From Pyxicephalus adspersus (taxonomy: Eukaryota > Chordata > Amphibia > Anura > Pyxicephalidae), in contig NC_092863.1 of NCBI RefSeq assembly GCF_032062135.1, forward strand, positions 21,204,380 to 21,268,379: a DNA stretch of 64,000 bases, written 5' to 3'. Both the position numbers and the translations under genes were made by a program. This document shows positions 1 to 9,654 of the stretch, piece after piece (positions within the stretch are counted from its first letter, which is position 1; the number at the start of each line of letters is the position of its first letter). The notes under the pieces are model-generated. The model saw only the letters and a list, made by a program, of their open reading frames with translations. It had not been told where the DNA came from and made no database searches.

Positions 1-215
1 GCTTAACAGATCCTCCTTAATCGCGCAGCTGAAATCTAATCGCCTAAATTGGCAGATTCGCGCCCCCTATTGCTCATTATTATGAAGGCAGGAATCCGGC
101 TGGCAGTGAGGAGGCGAGTGTACGAGCACACTCTAGTCCGGACCGCGGGAAACCACGCTCGCTGGTCGTGCGTACTTTCACGCTTCCAGCGAGCGCGGAT
201 TTTATTGATGAATCA
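1..215 (+). repeat. CpG-rich dispersed repeat, copy A
   Basis: This segment is the reverse complement of 6510-6735 over nearly its whole length: shared blocks include GATCCTCCTTAATCGCGC at its start and GAGCGCGGATT near its end. It is far richer in CpG than its surroundings. It is truncated by the window edge. Class unknown; probably a non-autonomous element. Confidence 0.7.
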
Positions 216-282
216 GGAGCATAGTGTCTGAATAAAGTTCATAGGTCACATAGAGCTGATTAAAGCTCTCCAAGGATGGAAA

Positions 283-434
283 GGATACACTTTCATCTGT
301 GAAGCTGAGTGATCCAGCAAACCTGGAATAGATCTGGTCTAGGATTCAAAACATTTGCTAGCAAATAGAAAAGGACTTTGAAAAATCCATTCTAGGCTTC
401 CTGGATCACCGAGCTTCACTATGAAAGTGTATCC
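283..434. repeat. Foldback MITE-like hairpin
   Basis: Left arm 283-329 and right arm 389-434 are imperfect reverse complements: GGATACACTTTCATC at the left pairs with ATGAAAGTGTATCC at the right, around a 59-nt centre. I recall closely similar foldback repeats in ranid frogs; that is memory, not a search. Confidence 0.7.
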
Positions 435-1483
435 TCTTCAGCCTAACAGAAAATTGAATACTTACCTAACGTAATTTTCTATTACTGGACCAACACCGAC
501 CCGCCTCCCGGAGCTACAAACCAGGTCAAGCTTCCATGTGTGACTGTCCTGGGCTGGGAACGCCTTACGTTTGCTGATAATACCAACTTGTTTCTAAAAT
601 TGCAATGGAAGGCCTGTGCCTCTCCAATACATCCTTACAATCTTGATGGATGAATGAAACACCAATCCTCGTTGAGTACCAAAGCTTTTACGAATCATTT
701 ATGTACATCAATAAAGAAATAAACCGAAATCCTCTTTAAGGCTTAAGGAGCACTAACTTGAACAAGGTTTTCAACCTTCACCTTGCCACATTTATCATCA
801 CGCATGTTTGTGTCCTTTATGATCTCCCATTGACTGTAAAATCCGTACAAAAGATATCCCCGAGGAAGCCTAATGGTGGTGAAATGCGTCGGAGTTTTGC
901 AAAAACTCTATACGGTCGGGACTTTTCCGGTTCTTCACACATTTATTTGTTTGATGACATAGAAGTTCTGTGTCTGGGATATACCGGTAATACCTAGGTC
1001 CTGTGAAGTGTTAACAGGACCAAGGTAAAATACCTGATTGTGTTATGTAAATGTTTTTCTTTAATATTATGTAACAAATACATGTATATAATTTTTCATA
1101 CAATCCCTGGGCCGTGAACCTCATTCTTTTTTTTCTTTTATACATTATATATGATTGCTTAATGAGGTGGCTCAACATTGAAAGTTATTAGTGAAAAGAG
1201 GGGAACACCCTTAATGAATTTGCTATTCCTGACTAGCTCCATGTCAGCAAATAGGTTAATTCCCTTGCTCCTCCTACTCTCAGGACTGTAACTCCATAAA
1301 TAAAGCCAGCCCATGCACCTGGTGTTCTGTAACTAGTCCACCTTAAAAAAAAAGGGTGGGAGTCCATACTGACATGGAGCCTCTCAGAAAAGGATGGTAG
1401 GTAAGTATTTATTTTTTCAGTTTACTGACAGCATTATGTCAGCATACAAATGAGAAGCAACTAGATTCACACAGGGTGGGAAG
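435..1483. other. No recognisable feature
   Basis: Ordinary AT-rich intergenic sequence. Short open frames here have no recognisable similarity. Confidence 0.6.
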
Positions 1484-1491
1484 CTCAAAGC

Positions 1492-1830
1492 CAGAGGTCC
1501 CCAACCCCCGGTTCACAACCCACTAGTGGGCTGCGGCCATCTGACAGGTGGACTCCGCTTGAGGGGGCGCACCAGCCAGAGATGCGGACCACATCTCCTA
1601 TACAGATCGCAGGCTCAGGGCGGTGGGTGGGTTATGTCTTTTCACACAACTCGCCCACTCTCCCATCGCAGGCTCAGAGCTGCGATGGGTGAGTGGGCTG
1701 GTTCTGGCATCATGACGTCACTCTGAGGGGAAGTTTCTTCCCCTTGAGTGACACATGGCTCCCCGCGCATGCGTCGCCCGGAGTCCATGAGATTAGTGGT
1801 TCATGAGCTCCAAAAGGTTGGGCACCACAG
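1492..1830. mobile_element. hAT MITE with 8-bp target duplication
   Basis: The ends CAGAGGTCCCCAACC and (reverse complement of the right end) CTGTGGTGCCCAACC form a 15-bp imperfect terminal inverted repeat of hAT type. The 8-bp CTCAAAGC lies directly outside both ends (1484-1491 and 1831-1838). The 339-bp interior is GC-rich and non-coding. Non-autonomous. Confidence 0.88.
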
Positions 1831-2079
1831 CTCAAAGCTGATTATTTGCATAAGGACAATATGGACAATATTCACATATGGACAATATTTTTTGACCAAA
1901 ATCAACATAGATAACAATGTTGGTTCAACACAGCAATGTGACTTTAAAGTTGTAAATAGAAAACCAAGTTTCTGCTTTACAAATGGTATCCAGGAATACT
2001 TGTCCCTCTGCTGCCCAGGATGCTGAAATGCTGCGTGTTGAATGAGCAGTAATCCCTGAAGAAATATGTAAGCCTTTAG

Positions 2080-2560
2080 TCATGTGTGCCAAGTGTCACG
2101 CACAGTGAGACAGGACCACTATGGGGCGCTATGGCTTGCACGGAGATGGCGTGATGAGCCCTGAGGAGGGCCAAGGCGCAAAGTCTAAGCAGTAAACAGG
2201 TCTTCTCCTGAGCCTCTAATGATAAGGATGTTGCACCGCTGGTTACTGCCAGGTTGCGGTCCCTGGGCACACCAAGGTGGGCAAATCATGGTACCAAATC
2301 ACAAAACAGAAGGATAGTCAAGGAAGGCTAGGGTTGAGGCAGGTAGTAATCAAAAGAGGTCAGGTCACATGCCAGGGGTCAATTACCAGGGATCCAGGAG
2401 ACAGACACTAGTGACACAGGGGCCACTACGGGCACAGGGAACACTGGAAGCAACAGGAGGCACAGGTGACCTAGGGATATCCATAGACAGACAGGAAGAC
2501 TGGAACAGCACTGGAAAAGTTGGCCGGGAACCAACAGACTGGCCAACAAGGGGTTAAGTC
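2080..2560 (-). repeat. Dispersed repeat B (LTR-retroelement-like, non-coding)
   Basis: Reverse complement of the sequence at 6085-6450; matching blocks include TGCGCCTTGGCCCT and the GTGCCCA-GGAC-GCAACCTGG region. It is rich in CAGG/CACAGG words. Its style resembles untranslated parts of amphibian Ty3/Gypsy elements, but no LTR ends were found. Confidence 0.5.
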
Positions 2561-2889
2561 AGGAGCTCTACAGGGGAAACACTGAATTAAGCACCAGGTG
2601 AACAGGAACTAGCTCACAGAACTAGGGGCTTGGCACAATGGAGACACGTTGCACGAACACGAGTGCAGTCTGTGAACTTGCTAAATAGCCAGGACTGGTC
2701 AAGAGGCTATTTTCTGATTTGCCAGCAGATTGGACAGAACTGATAAAGCTTGGAAACAAGGCATGCCCAGCGTCAGAACTGCAGGAGAGAGGCGTCTGCG
2801 CTTTAAGGAGGACGAGGTAAGTGTGACACCAAGTAGATGGTTTTAAGAATCCACAAGGCAATTAGCCTGCTAAACGCCTTCTTTCCTTC

Positions 2890-4311
2890 ATTTATGCCAG
2901 ATGAAATAATGAAGTCTCCAACCTGCATATGGAGGCTGAGAATTCCAGGTATGTGCTCAGGGAACTGGCCACATCAAGCTCACTGACCCGCTGGTTGGTA
3001 AGACGTAAAAACATAGGAAGAACAATTTCTTGGTTCAAATGGAATGACAATGATATTTTAGGTTTGAAATTAAGCATGGGTATTGGAACTGCCCTATGTA
3101 GACAGAAAGTGATGAACGGCTCTTTGGACCCTAAAGAAGCAATTTCTGAAATTCTTCTGGCTGAGGTGATAGCCGCCAGAAAGGCTATCGTCTGTAAGAG
3201 TACCCTTGATGGAATAAATGGCTGATCTGAATTTGTCAGATGCCAAAAATCAAGCACAAGTGCTTTTTAGGTAAACTTTGCTTTCTGGGAGGTTTCATTT
3301 TGGAATCATACTAATAGAGGATTCAGTGCTTTACAGAATCCCGTGATTGCTTAGATGCAACTGAATTGTTTGTAGATGAAGGAAGGTCATCAATACTTGA
3401 AATTGTTGCCACACTCTAATATAGGCCGAGTTGGTACTAAACTTCCTTGTCTTCAAAAGAGTTTGGACTACTTTCTCAGAGAAGCCTGCAACATTAGTTT
3501 TTCACATCTGTGAGATCACCTGTTGCTGCCTGTTTTCTGGAACGACCCCCAACTGCTCAATTGCTGCAGGAGAGGATATCAAGGGCATTTTGACAGTTGA
3601 GAATGATCGTTAATACCAATTCTGATTTTTCTATCAGAGGTCCCAAGAACTTGTAGATTGGAGGCACTGGGGAAAATGTACTGCCATTCCATTGTCAGTG
3701 CATCTGAACCCAGGGCTTGACAGCAAGGGAATCTCAATATGACACTCTCTAAATTTGTTATTCCCTGGAGAGGCAAAGAGATTTACTTGGGGAGGAAAGG
3801 ACCACTTGACTACCACTTTTAACACTTCTTGGTTTAGAGACCACTTGTTACCGATCGCTGTTCTCGAGAGGTAATCCACATGTTTGTTCAGCATGCACAG
3901 TATGTAAATTGAAGAGAGATGGATCAGATTTTTCTGTGCCCAGATTATTATGCGGGCTACATCTTTTAATAGGCGTCTGCTGAATGCCACATTGGTTTTT
4001 CACATATGCAACTGCTGTGATGTTCTCAATCCTCAGAGGGACAGATTCGCCCTGCAGTAAGTATTGGAAGGCTAGAAGGCCTTGATATAGTTTGCAGGGA
4101 AGGAGACTGATCTTCCAAAGTATCAACAAAGACCACACTGTCCACCCACAAAATGGGCTACAATACCCCCAATAAAGGTAAACCACAACGAGGCAGGCAA
4201 ATAAAACTGCTCTGTGTGAAGGCTAGCAGAGGTATTGATTGGATGAATTATTACAAGATCTTCAGAACAGAAAAAACTGCCCATCAAAACTCGCAGCCCT
4301 GCTTCTAACAC
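2890..4311 (-). pseudogene. DIRS retrotransposon relic (RNase H and tyrosine recombinase)
   Basis: Reading the minus strand from 4311 down, frame-shifted pieces carry an RNase H-like region (ITAVAYVKNQCG near 4010; LSRTA then VNLFASPGNNK near 3770-3860) and then a tyrosine-recombinase N-terminal part (FLAAITSARRISEIASL near 3150, with FHLNQEIVLP near 3010). This order, RNase H followed by a YR domain and no DDE integrase, is diagnostic of DIRS elements. Several frameshifts and stops show it is dead. No split repeats or internal complementary region were recognised. Confidence 0.8.
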
Positions 4312-4319
4312 CTGGACCC

Positions 4320-5480
4320 CAATTTCACTGAAATAAGGGGGGGGGGGGGTTCAGGTAAATAAAATAAAAGATGCAAGTGGAAGGCACCTGTGGCTAACAC
4401 CCCTAAAATTTATTTGCTATGGTATCATCAGAACATAAAAAATAGCCAAATTGTTCTGCCCTATTACACATACCTGTCCACTCCTAACACTTGAACCTGA
4501 AGTCCTCTGAAACAGTGTGTTGTATGAAACTTGTCAGTGTCAGTGCCAGTCAGTGCCAGTGAGAGCCACTTGTGGTGAACACCCCTTAAAATTTTATTAC
4601 TATAGCATCATCAGAACATAAAAACGCATGATTACACATTACTGTCTGTTTGTCTGCTTCCTCAAATCCATATATCTTCCCTGGAAAGTTACGTGTAATA
4701 GGGAATCACATTGATGGGCAGAGTTTAATGTTCTGATTATGCCATAGTGATGAAAATTTGGGTATTTTACCCATAAGTATCCCCCTCTTGCATCTACATT
4801 TTCTGTTTCATACACCTCATCGTTCCAGAAAAATTGGGGTTCATTCAGTATTGGAAGTGGACAGTAATGTGTAACAGGGCAGTGCGTTTTGATGGGCAGA
4901 GATGATGAAATGTTAGGGGATGTTACCCACAAGTGCCCCCCACTTTCACCTACATTTTTGGTTTCGTACATCACCCTGTTACAGAGAACTTGGGTTCAAA
5001 ACAGACAAATGAACAGGGTAGTGTAGTGTGACAGTTAGTAGTTTTGTGACAGGCAGGTAAAAATCTTGGGGCTCCCCCCGAATGCACCATGTTATGTAAG
5101 TTACCATGGGGGTCGCCAATTTGCATTTTGAATGCAAATGTTTTTTGAATTGGGCACCTAGCACTTGCTTTTGAAATAGTAACGCCAATGCTCAATTTTC
5201 ACAAGTTTTAAACTTATGACCCCCATATATTGAGATTCTTTAAAGGTAAGGAGATAAAATTTGGGGTAATATTACCTATAAGGGTTCCATATGCACAACG
5301 GACAATTTTGAGGATATGAAGGTTTGGATAGAGAGAATTGTCAGGCTGCAGAATATGACAAGCAGCCTTTACACACCCAGCTACCACACTGCAGTTGACG
5401 TAATTGTACACTCCTGACTGTACATGACCCTCAGGATTGCACACGCCTACTTCTACATGCCCCCAGGTAAATCATTTCCA
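4320..5480. repeat. Palindromic repeat element, copy E1
   Basis: Units containing GGCTAACACCCCTAAAATTT and CATCAGAACATAAAA run in one orientation from 4320 to about 4680; the reverse-complement version (TGTTCTGATTATGCCATAG, then CAGTAATGTGTAACAGGGCAG) runs from about 4690 to 5000, followed by an arm to 5480 with TATGAAGGTTTGGA and GCTGCAGAATATGACA. The left end abuts the DIRS relic and looks truncated. Same family as 19310-20790, 26260-27850, 28547-30948 and 44246-46900. Confidence 0.75.
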
Positions 5481-6084
5481 CAGGCTGCTTTTTTTGATAA
5501 ACACTGGATTCAAATGGTTTGCACATCTGCCTGTTTGAAAATTTTAGTCCCAAAATTCAGCCCTTCTTTCCTATTTTTCATACCAAGCAGGTCATAATAT
5601 TTTTCTACCCAAGATTTGTGATATACCCCAGAAGATGCAGGTTCTTCCTGCAACACTCGCCGGGATTTATTAAATGTTACTTATCAACATTATTTATATC
5701 GGACCTACTAGAATTAACTTTGAATAAAAAAGTTCTGTATTTTTTACTTTGTAATTTTTTCCCTGGAGATTTTATCCTCATTGCGCTGCTTTTGCAAAGA
5801 GCTTTGTATGGTATTTAAATATTTCATTCAAATAAACCTTTTGTTAAGTTTGTAATAACCTTGTACAATGTATTATGCCACAAAACTATCTACTGGTTTG
5901 GAAGGTTACTTCCCTGGCTATACAATGTACACCCTCATTTTGTTTATAAAGATTTAGGGAGGTTGGTGACTATTGAGATTTTAGTGAAAATTTTTGGGGG
6001 CTCTACTTTCTTTCTATTTTTAATATTAGTTGAGGAGATATGAAGGTTTGTACAAAGTGAATTGTTAGGCTGCAGAATATGATC
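5481..6084. other. AT-rich spacer with a fragment of the palindromic-element arm
   Basis: Mostly featureless AT-rich sequence. Bases 6035-6084 repeat the arm motif (GAGATATGAAGGTTTG then GGCTGCAGAATATGAT), so a second partial copy is present. Confidence 0.5.
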
Positions 6085-6450
6085 CCCATGTCACCCATGC
6101 CTCCTGTCTCTTCCTGTGTCTCCTGTGTTCCCCTGTGTCTTTGGTGACACCTGTGTCACTGTCACTGGTGTCTATTTCTGGGTTTCTGGTACTAGACCCC
6201 TGGCTCTCTTTCTGACCTCACCTGTTTGCTGTCTGCCTTGACCCTGGCTATTATTGAATACTCTTTTTCTCACTGATTTTGTACCTCGCTCTCTTCTGCC
6301 CCCTGGTGTGCCCAAGGACTGCAACCTGGTAACAGTCTGCAGGACAACACCCTTACTTCTAGAGCCTCTGGGGAAAACCAGGCTGTTATTTATACTCTGC
6401 GCCTTGGCCCTTCTAAGGGCTCACACCTCAACCTAGCAGTACACCTCTAC
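6085..6450 (+). repeat. Dispersed repeat B, inverted partner
   Basis: Reverse-complement partner of 2080-2560, followed within about 60 nt by the inverted copy of repeat A. Rich in CCTGTGT/CCTGTC words. No coding capacity. Confidence 0.5.
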
Positions 6451-6509
6451 CTAGCATCTGGTAGAAGATGCTTATGGGGCCAGCAATGCTGTGTTGTGCA
6501 CCACCACAG

Positions 6510-6735
6510 TGAGCCTAATTCATCAATGAAATCCGCGCTCGCTGGTTGCGCGTTATTTCGCGCCGTTATATAGAGCCTGTTTACCGCAGGCTGGAGTCAT
6601 ATGCGCTCGTTCATTCGCATCTCACTGCCAAGCCGGATGCTTGCCTTCATAACAAAATGGGCAATAGGGGTCGCGAATCCGCCAATTAAGGCGATTAGAT
6701 TTCAGATGCGCGATTAAGGAGGATCTTTTAAGATG
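6510..6735 (-). repeat. CpG-rich dispersed repeat, copy A inverted
   Basis: Reverse complement of the segment at the left window edge; ends with GCGCGATTAAGGAGGATC. Locally CpG-rich in an AT-rich background. Confidence 0.7.
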
Positions 6736-7076
6736 TCAATCGTGAGATCATAGCAATTAATTAGCACACACCTGCTCTGTTCATATCTACAGTTATTTAG
6801 AATCTTTAATGCTTCTTCCTTTGGGTAAGTGATACATTTTTTATACTTTTTGGATTGCTTTGCAACACTGCAAACCTATTGAGATCAAGCTGTATATATA
6901 CTAGTAAGAACTTCATAATATACACATATTACAATAGTATGAATTGTAAAAAATTGTCACCAAGCATTTGTGATCTAATTAAAATATCATTATAGTAGTT
7001 TGGCTGATAGAAATTAAATAATTGAAAAAAGGATTATTGTCAAATGTGGTTTAAAAAAACATTTAGTGATTTTTTG

Positions 7077-7215
7077 ATGCCAGCTCGCCAGTGTAAAGCT
7101 GCCGATGCTGCGCGGCTTTGGCCGCGATCTCATCCAGTTGATGACTAGCGCGATCGCTTCGCATTTCAGCTCGCTAATACGGATGCGCGACCGGCCAACC
7201 GATTTTGCTTGATAA
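7077..7215. repeat. CpG-rich repeat fragment
   Basis: A sharply bounded block dense in CG dinucleotides (GCGCGGC, GCCGCGATC, GCGCGATCGC, GATGCGCGACCGG) inside AT-rich sequence. It resembles copy A in composition and in flanking words such as GATAAATTTGGCCC, so it may be a related element. The preceding 6736-7076 holds nothing recognisable. Confidence 0.4.
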
Positions 7216-7439
7216 ATTTGGCCCAGTATCTCTCACCATTTATTCTGTCCAGCTGTATCACTTGCAGCAGTAAGGAAATAGCAGCATCTTCTGATTCTCT
7301 TCAGCAATGCAGCCTGAAATATACGTTGGTAGCATCCCCAACACACACTCTAAGGCTATGCATAGCTAAAGGGGAATTCCAGGGACAATTAGTGCTCCTG
7401 TGCTGCCATTGGCTGCTGGGGCTTTATAGCCTCTCTCTG

Positions 7440-7740
7440 CTCTCAGTGATCTGTGCCTGTCACAGCGTTTAGCTGGGCTAATCTGTGCTGGAGAGTTTCT
7501 CGTGTGGTTTATTGTTGCTGACCATTGCCTGTTCCTGATGCATCAATTATATGCATCCTGAACCAGCCTCTGCTTGTGCTTACTCCCTCAGTACCTCGTT
7601 TGGTGGACTGATCCCCTGTGTATGACTTTGGCTTTGTACTCTGGATTTGCCGTGTAGTTCTTGTACAGCTTATTCTATGGGCCCCTAAGCCACTCCCAGC
7701 CCATCCTCAGACACCATCCTTTGCGCATTAAGTCTTGAAG
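7440..7740 (+). repeat. Dispersed repeat C (retroelement-like, non-coding)
   Basis: Inverted relative to about 14240-14800: CCTCGTTTGGTGGACTGAT matches the reverse complement of ATCAGTCCACCAAACGAGG there, and GCCCATCCTCAGACACCAT is also shared. A diverged relative is at about 36990-37135 (ACCATCTTTTGCGC, CAAGTCCT). Possibly untranslated Ty3/Gypsy-type sequence; no LTR boundary seen. Confidence 0.5.
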
Positions 7741-7813
7741 GCAACTGTGTGCTTGAAGATGCAACCAGTCTCTTGAGGCTGAGCTGGGCTTTGCTAAAGG
7801 TGAAAACTGCTGC

Positions 7814-7924
7814 ATTAGATTGGGGGACTAGCATCTGGTGAGTACTAGTGCTGACCAGGGCCGGTTGTAATGTAAGGCCCTGGTCAGCGCCAGTACTCAC
7901 CAGAAGCCAGTCCCCCAATCTAAT
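7814..7924. repeat. 49-bp stem, 13-nt loop near-perfect hairpin
   Basis: Bases 7814-7862 are the reverse complement of 7876-7924 with 4 mismatches in 49. The loop is 7863-7875. The outer ends read ATTAGATTGGGGGACT and AGTCCCCCAATCTAAT. No flanking target duplication is obvious. Confidence 0.9.
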
Positions 7925-9384
7925 GTGTCATTTCAAAGTCCAGATATACCTTATCAACTGTTACTCATTTGTCTAAATGTTTATTTAGGGAAAAGATTTG
8001 TTTGACCTTTTTTTTTTAAAACATATTTAATTTTTTTACATATCACCTAACATAAATGTATTAACTATGGAAACTTATTTTGCAGTGTGTTTGTGCACAA
8101 TTAGGTTACGTTACGTTTTTTATTTATTTTTTGTACATATAATACTGAAAACACCATTGTTTGTAAAACTGGAAGCCCCTTTTTTCATCCTTTGCCCTCC
8201 CACTACCTGTCCCCATGCACCCTTCACTGGTGACTGACCCCTGTCTGACTTATCTGCCCTCCTATTTAACTGCCCCCCACAATATTTATTTACCTATTCT
8301 TCCAAACTTCCCATAAATATTTCCCCTAGCACAGTAGACCCCTTAAATTTAAGTGCAGGCTATCTTTAGCATATAGGTAGTACCCCAATGAAACGTCAGC
8401 CCAGTGCTCTTTTCCCACCCATATACTTTTCTTGCCCAACTATGCATTTAGCTACGTGAGCTCTTGCTGCCTTTCCTGTGTTGTGCATGGGACTGGCAAT
8501 ATTCCAAAGGATATAACCTTCCTTCCCTTTTAACCTGAAGATTACTTCTCTAAACTCTAGTCTAAGGATCCTTTATTTTCCATGTATGCAGGACATTGAT
8601 GCAAACATGGACCAAGATAGCTCATGCACAGCCTCTCTCAGATCACCACATGTCAAACTTGGGCACCAGAGAGACAGCTCAGTAATTGGGACTTTTTAAG
8701 GTCAAACATATTTAATTTACATATTTATATCAAAATACATATCTTTAATAAATAACTTTACGAACATTGAAACATTGACACGTGGGGACGTCAGAGGCAG
8801 GCTTGCCAGAGCAGCACTAGGACCTAAAGCCAAGTAGAGAGCGGATGCAAAATTTAGCTGACTGCAACAAGCATTATATGGGATTAAAGTGAAAGTTGAT
8901 TGAAAACTATGGATATTGGGGCTAATTAAGCTACTACTATCAAGAAACGGAATAAGAGAGAGGATATATAACGGATTTGATTTATAGCCCATATCATTGC
9001 TGTCCTTGCCTGTGCTCATCTATTTAGATAGGTGCCATAGGAATCAAAAATTTCTGTCTGCCTCTCTTTGAAACGTGTCAAAAATCAGCAGGGTATGCCC
9101 CTAGGATTGGGCAACCCAGACAGGAATATTTGATTATGTTTATTTAACATTTTATACAGTTTTTATGTTTTAGGTTTTATACATTTTTTTTTTACATTTT
9201 TTATGTCAATGTTCTTAAATTTATTTAATAAGGATATATTTTTAATATACATGTGTAAATTGAATATGGTGGTCCTTTAAAGTCACAATTATTGAGCTAA
9301 TCCATCTAAATCTTATTGTTAGTTAAATCAGGGATGTGGCCATGTGATAATTAGGAGGTCGGTCATTCACTGTTTGTTTAAATG
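7925..9384. other. No recognisable feature
   Basis: AT-rich intergenic sequence with several T and A runs. Short open frames, including one of 100 codons on the minus strand near 8717-9019, show no recognisable domain. Confidence 0.6.
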
Positions 9385-9600
9385 TTTGTAGCAAACAACA
9401 ATTTTAGTATGCCTACAACATATGGTAGTGTTTTTGGCCTTTCCCATGTAACTCTTCATGGTAAATGTGACCAATTAGCTAGACATATTAATCCCTATTC
9501 AGGAAATAATGAAAAAACGTCTTGTATTCTAATGCGTTTCCCTGAAAGGCTTCTTCAGGGGACGTACAGGGAATGCTTACCAAATTAACCACAAGAGGTA
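9385..9600 (-). repeat. Penelope-like retroelement end fragment (hammerhead-like core)
   Basis: On the minus strand the block at 9531-9560 reads CTGAAGAAGCC, a short stem-loop, then GAAAC, the arrangement seen in hammerhead-type cores reported from Penelope-like elements. The GAAAC is intact, but flanking helices I and III do not pair convincingly. No reverse transcriptase is attached. Assignment is tentative. Confidence 0.4.
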
Positions 9601-9654
9601 GGATTACAACCATTTCCTATGTATACATTTGTCCCATATGTATCCTGAAGACAT

